A stretch of 64,000 nt of DNA from Tetracentron sinense (GCA_015143295.1 CM026556.1:15748547-15812546); one strand, 5' to 3'. Counted from the first letter of the stretch, positions 8,841 to 20,579 are shown. Translations and numbers: made by a program. Notes: generated by a model from the letters alone, not told the origin.

Positions 8841-9805
8841 CCTAGAGGGTCTGTGAAGGTCTACTATGCCTCAAGGAATGGTATATACCCATAGGAGGTC
8901 ACTCCACCTATGGTCTAGGTGGATGAACACCCTTTGAGAGTTTGTTTACAAACTAAACATCATCAGTAAAGCAAATAAACCCCCTGGAAATGACCAAGGG
9001 TTCACAGGGATTGAAACAAGAAATAGGAGGGAGGGGGATAGACCCCTTCACCAGTTCTCTACTTTGCTTCGATGGAGGGATGGATTGTCCACAGGTAGTG
9101 CACTCCGGTGATGCTGCAACAGCTAGGGGTGCTTGGAATTGGCCCAGGGGAATCTTGGGATTACAACCAAGGTGTTGGAGAGGCTGAGGGAGAGGATTTC
9201 AGACAAGGTTTTGCCTGATGGAATTTTGCAGACCGGTGATGGTTGAGGGTGATGTTGGGTTTTATAGAGGAGGCAATTAGGGACGTAGGAGGGATTAAGG
9301 AGAAGAGGAAGAACCTGGTTGGACCCTCTGAAGGTCGAGTAAGGAGGTTAAAATGAGAGTTTGAAGTGAGGGTGGAGTGTGCAGGGGTGTACGCAGTTTG
9401 CAAACCAGAAATCCCATAGTGTCTGTAAATGGTCTACCGACAATATGAAGATAGGCCAAATTTAAACTGTCGGTAGACCCTCTACCGACAATAAGAATAT
9501 TTTTTTTGAATTGGGTCAAGTCCATGCACAGATAGGTTTTGGAGGCTTGCCCTTAAGGTTTTGCGCCTTGTCGGCTCAGGCTAGGGGACAGGCCCTATTG
9601 GCCATGGACTTAGGGTTTAAGCCTTAAGGGCTCTAGGGCTAGGCTAGGGCATCGGCTAGAGTCACCTAGGGCTAGGTTTTGACATGGGTTTTTGTACTAG
9701 GGTTGAGTCTAGAGTGTACCTAGGGTTTAGCTAAGGTTTAGCTGGGGGTAACCAAAGTTAGAGAGCTTTAACCATGGTTAAACAGGGGTGCAAAAATTGG
9801 GTGCT
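8841..9805. other. Non-coding stretch with CACTA-like inverted motif
   Basis: No convincing gene. At 9431-9442 GGTCTACCGACA is answered by its perfect inverse TGTCGGTAGACC at 9468-9479, and CTCTACCGACA repeats directly at about 9480. Repeated short motifs in both orientations are typical of subterminal regions of CACTA transposons, and the neighbouring Tnp2 fragment fits (inference). The remainder (9540-9780) has repeated GGGTTTAG/CTAGGG-like words but nothing I can name. Confidence 0.4.
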
Positions 9806-10808
9806 TACAAAGCCAGTTTAGACCTTGTCCAGGAATTTTATGTGAACATTTACTCTGCAAATCCTCGTAACTTCTCGTTCAAAACTCAGGTTCGGTATAA
9901 GAAAATTTTCATTAATCCGGATATCATTGCCTTCTTCATTGGCGCTCCTCGGGTTCAGGGTGCCAATTATCCTTATCTATATCCCACTGTTGAGGATAAG
10001 CATGACTTGGATATGGTGGCCAGTAATCTATGTGATGATCATTCTCAAAGATGGCCTCATCCTCATTTACTTCACTCCAGTTTTTTCTACATGGCCCATC
10101 TGTTGTGCCTCATTATGTGATTTAATATTCTTCCCAAGGTGCACTCCACTACAATGAGTATTGGTCGGGCTCATTTTCTGTTTAGTGTCATGATTGGGGA
10201 CATTATAGATACTGGTGCCCGCATTATTGACTTGATCCTTCAGGCTATCGCTCTAACTTAAAAGCGTACTGCACTTCCTTTTGGTGTCCTCATTACAAAT
10301 ATCCTGTTCGCTGAGGGCATTAAGGCTAGTGCTTCTAAGGCTTCCAAGCCTTTCCTTCGACCCATCTGTGGTCGCACTTTGTCCAGTAGAGTGTCTCATG
10401 CTGTGATGCCTGAGCATGATGATGATATTGATGATGATATCGCGCCTTCAGCTACGGTTACCGGTTCATCTCCTAGCCATGTAAGAGCTCCTACGGGTCC
10501 ACTTTCTTTCAAGTCTATAGCTGTCATGCTCGCAGATATATCGGCTGCTCAGTCTGCTTTCGCCATCGACCTTCATCCATGCCTTGACACCCACTCGGCA
10601 GCTACTCAAGAGAGTTTTTCGGCAACCAATCACCGGATTGATGTGCTTTCTGACATGGTGCAGGCATCTCGCTAGGAGCTTTGCAATTTCCATACTCGCT
10701 ATGAGGATGATGTCACTCGACGCTTTCCTCCGCTATAGGAAGATTAGGGTTCCTTGGGACGATGTTTGCAGCATTGTTTTGCTCTTGCTTTTTGCTGGAT
10801 ATTAGCTA
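9806..10808 (+). pseudogene. Degenerate plant-transposon-type ORF, copy A
   Basis: One frame reads LVQEFYVNIYSANP, then IIAFFIGAPRV, YPYLYP, DKHDLDMVA, PHPHLLHSS, later LPFGVLITNILFAEGIKAS and an acidic run DDDIDDDIA. This resembles the putative plant transposon protein domain found in gag-like ORF1 products of plant LTR elements. Stops interrupt it at 10118, 10259 and 10673. A second copy of the first half lies at 12661-13392, with the same IIAFFIGAPRV-YPYLYP-DKHDLDMVA order. The family assignment is moderate; the homology between the two copies is direct. Confidence 0.6.
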
Positions 10809-11489
10809 GTCATTCCTTCTATTATGAGTATTGTGGTTTGTGTGTTATGCACCCTCTGTTGATGTATATAGGATGCTACTCTCTTGTTTCTACTGATTAG
10901 TTGATGACTATGCTTCTTGGTATTCCGCTACTCTATTTACAATTGATGTTTGTTGATGACTATGCTTCTTGGTAGGGATGCTACTTCTGGGAGGTTGTTT
11001 CCCCTTGGAAATTCAAGCCAAAAAGGTGGAGAAGATGTGTGGATGGATATATCATCATATGAGCAATTTGTTCTTCATTATCATTATCACATGTTACCAA
11101 GTTGCACTATTCACACATGATTTTATGTATAGTGCACTGTTTCACACATGGGTTGATTCACATGCTTATGCTTCTGAAAATTTTTATCACAGGGGATCTC
11201 ATATTGAGTGGGAGATCTCAAATAATCAAGCATGATGTTCATTGTATTTTTTGTTTTACATTTTATGAAAATCCCCATGTTTCACAAAGTATTGTGTGTG
11301 TTTTTAGCTTTTCAGGGTTGATCCATTCCTCATTGGTCTCAAAAGGAATTGCTTAAAGGAAGATGTCCAACTGTCTAAATTCATGTACTTTTCATTCTCT
11401 TTGTTTTTCATGGGTTTAAGAGAGTCTGTAATATCATGATTCTTCAGTCATGTTGTATGTTTTGTCTCGGAATTGCCAAAGGGGGAGAT
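10809..11489 (+). other. 3' internal region of copy A's element, ending in a polypurine tract
   Basis: No ORF is recognised. A 23-bp direct repeat around GATGACTATGCTTCTTGGTA lies near 10904-10926 and 10952-10974. The end AAAGGGGGAGAT (11478-11489) directly before TGTAAAG is a typical polypurine tract and LTR junction. Confidence 0.5.
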
Positions 11490-12634
11490 TGTAAAGTCAA
11501 AGTTTTGTGTTGGCAAAGGGGAAGAAGCCTTGAAGAAGTATAAAGCTCCATCATCCCAAATTGGCTCAAAAGTTAGGATGGTAAGAGAGACCTAGAAGAC
11601 CAAAAATTACCCTCTTAGAAGTGCTCAAAATCATGAAAATTATTTCCAAAAAGTATAGGGTAAGTGAAGGTATGAATTGAAGGTGTAATAAATGAAAAAA
11701 AATGGAAAAATGCACCTCAGGGTTGACCCTGACCATTGGGGGTTGACCTTGAGTCTCTCAAATTCTGTATGGTGAAAATCGGCAGAGTATAAGAAATGAG
11801 GGTCGACCCTGGAGGATATTTGGGTCGACCGAAGTGCATGGTTGGGTCGACCCAAGTAACCCCCAGGGTCGACCCTAATATGGGGTTTTGTATAAATCTT
11901 GTTTTTGGCAACTCTGGGTCGACCCAACTAATCTCCAGGGTCGACCCTGATATGGAAAAACTTACTATTTAGATTTTTAGTAGTTTATAAACCTTGGGGA
12001 TTGTTCCTCTATATATGGGACCTCTCCCATTCCGTGAAGACTATTCCTTGGAGAGTTTTTAGATCACTTTAAGCTCCTTCTTGAGTTTGTGAAAACTCTT
12101 GAAACAATTCCACTCCATCTCCATTAATCTTTCTCTAGGTTTTACAAGTTTTTCACTTATATTATTATGAACTTGCATCGGATGATCCTCAACCATTGAT
12201 GAGATCACCCCAGAGCTTTTCTAAACCCTAAAATCCATAGTGTGCTCTGTTGTGAGCGTTGGTTGGCTTGAGCCAAAGCCATCAAGGATAGGGATTGATC
12301 TTCGAAGATCGTGGTAGATCGCTTTGAGTAAGATTGGCATGTGAGGAATCGGAGCAGCTGTTGCGGAGATCGAACGTGCTGAGTTCGTGGCTTTCAAGCT
12401 GAGGAATCAATACCAAGGAATGGTGTGTCATGTCCGATTGGGTAAGATTGAAGTCTTGTATTGTTCAAACTCTTCTCATAGTGAAATTTGTGCAAGACTA
12501 GGTCCCGTGGTTTTTCCCAAAAGAGTTTTCCACATAAAAAGTTTTGCGTGTTAATGTGTGATTGAATGAGTGTGATTACTTAAATTTAAAATTGGTGGAA
12601 ATACTTAAGTAGACCTATTCACCCCCCTAGGTCA
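11490..12634 (+). repeat. LTR of the plant-transposon-ORF element (family P)
   Basis: It starts TGTAAAGTCAAAG after a polypurine tract. It contains a TATA-like CTATATATGGG at 12009-12018 and ends around ATTCACCCCCCTAGGTCA, a form common at plant LTR 3' ends. The right edge is an estimate because the primer site is not obvious. Only one LTR separates two internal copies (A left, B right). Confidence 0.5.
11720..11946 (+). repeat. Cluster of GGGTCGACCC palindromes in LTR P
   Basis: Six copies of a perfect or near-perfect GGGTCGACCC palindrome occur at about 20-50 bp spacing (11802, 11821, 11845, 11866, 11917, 11938), preceded by two decayed copies with GGGTTGACC (11722, 11740). They lie upstream of the TATA-like box. 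Confidence 0.75.
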
Positions 12635-12660
12635 AAGGGTTCATTGAAATAAGGAATTTC

Positions 12661-13392
12661 AATGATGAGGATGATGATCAAGCTCTTACAAATTCTGAAG
12701 ATCAATCTTATGAGGTTGGCCTTGGGATTCATGTTGGTTGTCCCATCCGCAATAAGGCATCACAACCCTCGGCTACCCAAAAGCAAGCCGTGGGTGCCTC
12801 CACTTCTCATCCATCTACAAAATCCAAGGGAAAATCCAAACTTCCCCCTTCTCGTGAGCCTGTCATTGAGAAATTTCATAATCCTGGATGTGAAATCCTT
12901 TACAATAACTATCTAAAATTCAGGGGAGTCACGATTGAGAGGGGAACTCTCATTTTTTATCTCTCCCAACCTAGGTTTGTTGATATCATTACTTCTCTTG
13001 GTTGGTTTGGCCTCTTGAACTTTTCTGCCACGCCAATCTAGAACTTGTTAGGGAATTTTATGCAAACATTTTTTCGCAAATTCTATTTCAAAACAAAGGT
13101 TCGAGCTAAGAAATTTGACATCAATCCATATGTGATTGCTTTCTTCATTGGAGCACCTCGAGTTCCGAGCGCCTATTATCCTTATCTATACCCCATTGAT
13201 GAGGATAAACATGATTTAGATATGGTGGCCAACACTCTGTGTGATGACCCTACCTAGAAATGGCCTCATCCGCATCTGCCTCACAATAGTCTCTCCTATC
13301 TTGCCTGTCTGTTTCATCTCATCATGTGCTCTAATATTCATCCACAGGTTCACTCTACCAAACTAGGTACTGATAAGGCTTGTAAGTGGTGA
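12661..13392 (+). pseudogene. Degenerate plant-transposon-type ORF, copy B
   Basis: A single frame runs NDEDDDQAL..., a Ser/Lys-rich linker, then FHNPGCEILYNNYLKFRGV, then RFVDIITSLGW, then after TAG (13039) the shared block IAFFIGAPRV-YPYLYP-DKHDLDMVA and a second TAG at 13255. It lies immediately downstream of LTR P, so it looks like the 5' internal part of a second element of the same kind. It ends abruptly near 13392. Confidence 0.6.
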
Positions 13393-13804
13393 AATTTGTT
13401 TTTTTGCTTATCAAATTTCCTCCATTGTTGTATGAATTTTATTGTTTTGTGTGGGGGACTATCTTTCCAATTTGAGTAAACTCGGACTGGTAATTACCTT
13501 CCTTATTTGGGGAAGAACCTCTGATTAAGAAGAAAAATAATAAGAAGAACAGATATTTGAATAAAGTATTTGTATTTATTCAATGGGGTTACCCAGATCC
13601 CATGTAGGCATTACAAGATACCTCACAAAGGTTTTAGCATCAAAAAGAAAGAAAAGAAAGAGAGGTGGCCATTTTGAGGGTTCACCTGGTATTCTCCTTA
13701 TAGGGGAGATCCTTCTTCTTCCTCCTTGATTGTTGTTTTTCCTACAAAAAAAGAAAGCTTTTTGTTCCTTCTTTTTTATGTGGATATTTTTGCATCCTTG
13801 GGGG

Positions 13805-14640
13805 TTTCTTATAAGAAAATTCATCTTTTATATCTTTGGGAGAGTCATCTTTGGACTCTCCTTTGACTTCCTCTTTTTTAGAAAATCAAAAGAGGCCAAC
13901 TCTCCTTAGAGAGGGCCATTTGTCTAAGACAGCTAGTTTCTCTTATCTTAGAGACACCACATGGATGGGAGTCCTTTTTAAGGGACTCCAAATTGGTTTC
14001 CTTTTCTGGAAAACTTGGAAGGATCAAACTTTTCCTCTAAAAAAGAGAAAGATTCTTATCTTTCTAGAAAATGAAAGAGATAACTTCCCCTTTCGGATAG
14101 GGTGCTATATGACACTCTCTCATTATAAAAAGAGATGGGATCTTCTTGGGATCCCTCAAAGTTGGCAGAGAGTCTTTTTTATTAAGGATTCCTTACGGGC
14201 TGTACCTTAGCGGACAACCCAATACATAGTAGTGGGTTTCAAGAAACCTTCCTGGTTTCAAGGAGTCCCCATAATGAGGGACTCCAGCAACCTACGCAAG
14301 AATGTCTAGAGAAATTCCAGCCATCTGGGCCATCCATTTCAAAGAAATGGATGGCCTAGATCCAATGAGGGGTCCTCTGAGAGACCTCTGGTTCTTTCCC
14401 AGAGCTCTCTTCTCTTTTCAGAGAAGAATTTTATTTCTCCTCTACTTCGATCATCCCTTCTTAAGGTATGTTCGATCCCATTTTTCAGAGAAGAAACCCT
14501 TTCTTGGGTTTCTTGGCTCTTCAGAAGAAGGGGATGTGGACTTTCCTCAACCAAAAGCTTCAAAATGTCTTTTTGGACATTCTAATAAGATTTTTGGTGC
14601 CATTTACCGGAATTCTAAGGTTTTCCGATAAGGAAAACCT
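13805..14640. repeat. Chain of short perfect hairpins
   Basis: No gene is evident. Perfect inverted repeats with 2-8 base loops follow one another: 13805-13818 (palindrome), 13839-13861 (8-bp arms), 13968-13989 (7), 14046-14065 (7), 14137-14155 (6), 14235-14248 (6), 14262-14285 (8), 14328-14356 (13-bp arms, loop AAA), 14386-14404 (6), 14408-14427 (8), 14491-14514 (9) and 14618-14640 (9). Frames here have no recognisable domain. It may be the LTR or 3' region of element T, but its identity is open. Confidence 0.7.
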
Positions 14641-14782
14641 GAAGGGTCATCTAGAAGATAACCTCCTATCCACAGACTTATTTGCAGACTGATCTCTTCC
14701 ACGGACTTTTGTCCCCGGATTTTAATTTGATGTCTACGGGTATTATTCCTATGGGCATTAATTATTGCCCGTGGAAATTTTA

Positions 14783-14927
14783 TCCACGGACTTGGACTTT
14801 TCCAAATTTTTGTTAAGTCCAAAGGTTTGTCCACCGACTTTGGACTTTTCTAATTTTTGGTCAAGTCCAAAAGGCTTGTCCGCAGACTTTGGACTTTTCC
14901 AAATTTTGGTTAAGTCCAAAAGGCTTG
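14783..14927. repeat. Three tandem 47-49 bp units, each a hairpin
   Basis: Units start at 14783, 14830 and 14879. Each contains GGACTT...AAGTCC as an inverted pair with AT-rich spacer and ends AAGG(C/T)TTG. They continue the hairpin pattern to the left. Confidence 0.85.
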
Positions 14928-14954
14928 TCCATGATAGTTTTTTTATCAATAAAT

Positions 14955-14985
14955 GATATATATATATACACATATATATATATGT
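14955..14985. repeat. AT microsatellite
   Basis: Alternating ATATAT with one ACAC interruption. Nothing else is seen between 14928 and about 15020. Confidence 0.9.
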
Positions 14986-15019
14986 ATCCTTACTGACTTC
15001 ATTCCTCTTTTTTTTTATG

Positions 15020-16669
15020 AATTCCCCTCTGTATCTTGAGGAATTGGTGTTCTTTTAGAAGAACAGGCTGAACCCATTTTTAGGCTGGTTACGTGCCTAT
15101 GATAGGATCAAGTCAAATGTAGTTCCAAGTAGGGGTGATTTAGAATCGTAATTTATGAGTAGATAGTTTCCGTTTATATTTAGGAATGTTTGGGCTTGTA
15201 ATTTGAGAACAAGTAGGTAGTTTCTGTTCATACCTAGAAAGGTTTAGACTTGTAATTTGAGAGCGAGTAGGTAGTTTCCGTTTGTACCTAGAAAGGTATA
15301 GACTTGTAATTCAGGGGCAAGCCTTTAAGAAATGATGAATCTTTTTAGCTCGTATTCAGGAGCCTATAAAATCACTCTAATTTTTGCCTAAAGTGGCTCT
15401 TAGAGTGTTAGTTTAGCGAGCTTTTAGTTGTTCTAATTTTTGCCTAGACCTTCTTGAAGTTTTGGTCTAGCGGACTTTTTGTTTTGACTCATTTTTTGTC
15501 TAAGCCATCCTTTCGGATTTTTAACTTAGCGAGCCATTTTACCCTAACTTTTGCCTAAGCCGTCCTTTCGAATTTTCAACTTAGCGGGTATTTTGGTGCC
15601 CTAATTTTGCCTAGACCATCGTTTGAGATTTTGGTCTAGCGGGCTTTGAGAATCTTATAATGGTCGGGGGAGATACTCCATTATCCGTCCATTGTAATCA
15701 CCAGATATGATTCTAATGGTGAGAAGTCCTTCCTTAGAATTGTGGTTTCTTCTTCGTGCATCAGATAACATTTTTCTTTGTTTAACCCATATTGAGGGGC
15801 AATAACAATGATTTTATATCCCAAGGGGATGGTGTTCTTTTAGAAACTGATTGAACCCAAGTTAATTTTCTCAGGTTGCCTATGTACCCATGATAGGATC
15901 GATCAAGTCAAACGTAGTTCAGAAGGGGTGTTTAGATTTGCATTTTGGAGCAAATAGGTAGTTTCCGATCATACTTAGGAAGGTTTAGGCTTCGTTCTTG
16001 TATTTGGGGGGCTTTTGAAGCTTTGATTCACATTTTGAAAGCGAATAGCCAGTTTCCGTTCATGCCTAGGAGGGTTTTGACTTCGGCCTTGTATTTGCGG
16101 GCTTTAGAAGTTTTGATTCACAATTTGATAGCGAATAGGCAGTTTCCGTTCATACCTAGGAGGGTTTGGACTTCGGCCTTGTATTTGAGGGCCTTTGAAG
16201 CTTTGATTCACAATTTGATAGCGAATAGACAGTTTCCATTCATACCTAGGAGGGTTTAGATTTCGGTCTGGTATTTTGGAGACTTTTGAAACGCCGTGAA
16301 CCTTTTTAGCTCATATTCAGGATCCTATCAAATTACTCTAATTTTTGCCTAGACTGACTCTTGGAGTGTTAGTCTAGCAAGCTATTTGTTGCTCTAATTT
16401 TTGCCTAGACCTTCTTTTTGAAGTTTTGGTCTAGCGGGCCTTTTATTTTGACTCAATTTTTGTCTAAGCTGCCCCTTAGGGTTTTCAACTTAGTGAGTCA
16501 TTGTCACTCTAATTTTTGCCTAAGCCACCCCTTAGGGTTCTTTTTGACTTATCGAGCATGACTCTAATTTTTACCTAAGCCACCCCTTAGGGTTTTCAAC
16601 TTAGCGAGTCATTTTGTGCTCTAAATTTTGCCTAGAACGTCTTTTAAAGTTTTGTTCCAGCAAGCGTTT
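15020..16669. repeat. Duplicated block of nested tandem repeats (3' region of T)
   Basis: Two related blocks, about 15020-15790 and 15800-16669, begin alike (GGTGTTCTTTTAGAA...TGAACCCA, then CATGATAGGATC/TATGATAGGATC). Each has a first array of about 55-80 bp units around GGTAGTTTCCG...CCTAG(A/G)A(A/G)GGTTT and then an array of about 57 bp units of the form TAATTTTTGCCTAGACC...GGTCTAGCGG, each able to form a hairpin (CTAGACC/GGTCTAG, or CTAAGCC with a less perfect partner). No ORF is supported. Variable tandem repeats between pol and the 3' LTR are described in Ogre/Tat elements, which fits the integrase end at 16670 on the minus strand. Confidence 0.75.
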
Positions 16670-17983
16670 CGATTCCTAGGAGTAGTATCGCTTGAGGAAT
16701 CTTGCATTGGTTGGAGGGCTAATTCGCTCTCCATCCATTGAAGTCAACAAGTATGCTTCGTTAGAATATACCTTCTCGACGACGTAAGCCCCTTCCCATT
16801 TTCGGTTGAGCTTCCTCTTGGATCGTCGAGTGACAATGATTGGAGTCCTGACCATTAAGAACAAATATCCTGTTTTGAAAGACCTAGTCTTATTCTTTTG
16901 TTGAAGGCATTAGTTAGCCTTTGTCTATACATATCTAAACTCTATTGGGCTTGGAGACGACGTTCATCAAGAGTTTCGAGCTTTGCATGACGAACTTTAG
17001 TTGAGTCTTCTTTTGTGATAGACTGCTGAATTGCTACCCGCAGGGAGAGAATTTGAATTTCGAGGGGAAGAACTGTTTTACCGCCAAAGACTAGGGAATA
17101 CGGCATGGCCTGTGTCGAAGTCCGGTGAGTAGTTCTGTATGCCCAGAGGCTTCAGGTAGGCGTTCGTGCCAATCCCGTTTGCTTTTATCCACAACTTTCT
17201 TAAGGATTTTACACAAAGTCTTGTTGAAGGCTTCAGCAAGACCATTCGCAGCTGCATAGTACCTGGTGGAAAGGTTCTCTCAGATACTAAATTTGGCATA
17301 CAACTTGTGTATAAGGTACTATTCGAAAAGGTTACCCATTATCCGTGATAATGCTTTCTGGAATCTCGAACTGATATATGATGTTGGTCTGGATGAAGTC
17401 TACTACTGAGTGGTATTTGACCTCTTTAAGAGCGACGACTTTGGCCCATTTCAGAAGTAGTCTATCCCAGTTAGGATGTATTGATGCCTAATAGATGATG
17501 GTCGGGTGAATGGTCCTATGACATCCATTCCCCAGGCCGCGAATGGCCATGAATATGTTGTCATGTGGAGAGGCTCGGGAGCCCGATGTATAAAATCAGC
17601 ATAGAGCTGACAAACTTTGCATTTTCTTGCATAGTTGAGATAATCAGTGGTCACCATAGGCCAGTCATAGCCTAATCTTTTCAGCTGCATTTGTAGCTTG
17701 GGCCCAGCTTGATGGGCACCGTAGATCCTAGCATAAGTTTCTTCCATGGCTTGGTCTATTTTATTTCCTGAGAGGCACCTCATTAAGATACCATCCAAAG
17801 ACCTTTTATATAGAGTTTCTTCCAACATCACAAATTTTGTGACTCGTCGAGGGATTTCAGTACGTTTGGCATGGTATCTAGGCAATCGACCATGTTGGAG
17901 ATAATCGATGAAGGGCTATCACTAGTCATCATCTTTTTCTTTAATTATCACAGAACAAACTGTTTTCAGGAGATTTCGTTAGA
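16670..17983 (-). pseudogene. int: T integrase, degenerate
   Basis: From 17965 downward the minus strand reads KEKDDD, three stops, then PFIDYLQHGRLPRYHAKRT..., a zinc-finger region with IYGAHQAG...CKVCQLYADFIH, and WPFAAWGMDVIGP...ILTGIDYF (first catalytic Asp of the core). The core between 17440 and 16870 is broken by stops and frameshifts. The C-terminal tail KLNRKWEGAYVVEKV...YLLTSMDG...RFLKRYY is clear at 16864-16676. A Tat-lineage integrase is the best fit. Confidence 0.8.
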
Positions 17984-19342
17984 CATTATGCCTAGAAAAG
18001 TCATTTAGATTGTAAGATTCTTATTAATTAGATTAATAGAGACATCTTCTTTATCTATTGTAAGTTCATTATAGGTAATTGACCATGATTATGAGATAAT
18101 CTTTACGATATAAGATATCGACAAAGATCCATAGGATATATTATAGGAAAGCTATGTGATGGGATTATCACAGGTAGATATACCATTGGTTAATGTTCTT
18201 ACACTGGGATTCAATTGCAACATGGATATCTCACGTCACTTGCAATTCCGATGTCATTCTTATTTAAGGGTCAATGGGATAACATTAGTTAAGCCAGGAT
18301 TAGAATGTCCCAGAGCAATCTGTGGAGATGCTCACATAAGAAATACAAGCTCAATTAATATATTAAATGTTAATCTATAAATTAAAGGATTAAAAGTTAA
18401 TCGTTAAAAAATGGATTAAATGTTAATCTATGGTTTGGATTAAATGTTTATCTAAATTAAAGGATAATAATAATGATTATTTAATTAACCCAATATAAGG
18501 GGAAATGGGTTTGACCCATATCCATAAAACCCAACAAGAATGGACCTTATTGGTGGGCCCAAGCCCATGGGATTAATTCCCTAGGGTGGGCGCCCATATA
18601 GAGATTCCTAATTGGTTAGGAGTTTGTTAGTTAAATAATTACTAATTAATTAATCCTTATCTTAAGGGATTAGATTCCTTGCTTGGAAATTAAGTAACAA
18701 AGAGATAAGGTATGGCCTTATCATGACTTGGAGACCAAGTGTCCCTCACTCTCACGCCCACTATAGCTCACTCCCCCCCTTGGGGGTTTCCTAATTGGAT
18801 TAGGATCCCTTGTTTTAAGGGAGTTTGTTAGTTCCCATTAATTAAAGAATCCTTTTGTGAAAAGTACTCCTAAATTAGAAAGTTTGTTATAACTAAATTA
18901 CTTATAGATAAGCTAGGAGTTTAATTAATTAATGATAAGAGTTATCATTATTTAATAACTCTAAAAGAGATAACAACTAATTGGATTAGGATTAGGATTT
19001 GATCCAAGCCTATATATAGACCCATACCCAAACCGTGTGGAGATGAATTGCATTCCAATTATTTTTTCCTCCCCCCAAACCCGTGAGCTATACTTGAGAG
19101 AATAGTTCTCACCAAATTTTTGTGAGCTTCATAGGGTCTCTCCAAGTTGATTGAAGGATAGGGTTTGTAAACACTAAGGTTTTGTGAGATAGAAAGTCTA
19201 CTCCATGTAGCGCCCCAGAACTTTTCGTACCTAATGAATAGTGTTCTCATAGCCAATTGGCCTTTCACGTATTCTAACTAATAAATAAAGAAGAATTTGA
19301 AAATTCTAAACATTTAGAAATTTTCCCCTTCGAATGACGAAT

Positions 19343-19394
19343 CCAACGCAAGTTGAATTGTCAAAATCCGATGAACGAGTCAAAAGATATGACT
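19343..19394 (+). promoter_or_regulatory. Conserved 52-bp LTR box (family C copy)
   Basis: CCAACGCAAGTTGAATTGTC...AAAAGATATGACT, the same box as in family A although flanking bases differ. It is followed directly by the CGATCG palindrome array instead of the ACGT array. Confidence 0.6.
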
Positions 19395-19439
19395 GAAATG
19401 CCAAAACAGGGTAAAACAGCAAAAATCTGCAGAGCACCG

Positions 19440-19650
19440 ATCACTAGAGATCGATTGGTCCACAACTGATCGCTTGATCCAAACTAGCGATAGATTGGCC
19501 TCGAACCGATCGATTGGTATCTATTGACCGGTCCAAAATTTTGTATGGGGAAAAATTCCAGAGATGGTGTTTTCAACAGATTGCTTGTTCAAAAACACCG
19601 ATCGCTTAGTAAAAGACCGATCACTCGGTCATAACCACCGATCGCTCAGT
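19440..19650 (+). repeat. CGATCG palindrome cluster in the C 5' LTR
   Basis: About eight copies of words such as ACCGATCG(C/A)T(C/T)(G/A)GT, alternating orientation and partly decayed, upstream of TATAAGG at 19714. Confidence 0.8.
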
Positions 19651-20579
19651 CTTTTGCGTTTTGCAAAAATTTCATTAAGGGATTTTTCATCTTTTGGGCA
19701 TTCCACCCTTGCCTATAAGGTCTTGCTCGAGACATAAGGGTTCATAAACCCTAAGGCATCATATTTGAGAGAGAGTGAGAGAGGAGAAAGGGTTTTTTCT
19801 CCTAGGGTTTCAACTTGAGAGAATCAAAGGTTTGAAAACCCTAGATCATCACAAAGCTTGGATTTCTTCAAGCCCAAGCCTCAAGCCTGTGTGGAGCTCT
19901 TTTCAAGCTAGGGCAGCGCCTTCCACGGCATTCTCAAGGGTTTTCTTCTTCTTCTTTTCAAAGTTAGTACACCCTACTAACTACCTTGGTAATAACCTAA
20001 TTTTTGTTAATATGGTGTATTGATTCTCCCTTTTTTTCCCCTTTTTGATTTCAAATGCTTAACTTCTCAAGATTTAACAAGATAAAGGATGAGTGTGGGA
20101 ATGTATGAATGAATGGTGGATGTTGAGGCGATTGGATGCCTTGTTGGTTGATGAATGTGTGTTGGAAAAATGAAGGATGGGCATTTCAAGCATAAAGAAC
20201 ACACTTTATGTGGTTTGATGAAATAAATGCACTAAGAAGTTGAAATGAAATGACTATGAATGGGTTGCACACCTTGTGTTTGGTAAAAGACCTAAATGAG
20301 AACTAAACGGATTTAATGAAGAACATGAAAGTATGATCTATGTAGTTTTCTTAAAATGGTAAATTATCCAATGTTATACATACTAGTCTAAATTCTCATA
20401 TGATTATGTTAGGAATTGAAATACTATGCTCATGTGATCCTCTCATCCAAGCATGTCATCATGTTTACTAAAATTGTTACACACACACACACACATGCAT
20501 TCATGAATCGGTTTTTCTAAAAGTATATGTACACAAGAAACAACAAGAACAAGAATTGTGATTCACAATACGATTGATA

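Noticed and set aside
13836-14692. Several frames of 74-124 codons in the hairpin chain
   Set aside because: Low-complexity Phe/Leu-rich products in overlapping frames on both strands, no homology recognised; better explained by the inverted repeats.
19775-20023. 82-codon frame in both C LTRs (MREEKGFFLLGFQL...)
   Set aside because: Present in both C LTRs because they are copies; E, F and A lack the ATG and the frame at the same place, and it is not in register with the acidic frame after any plausible splice.
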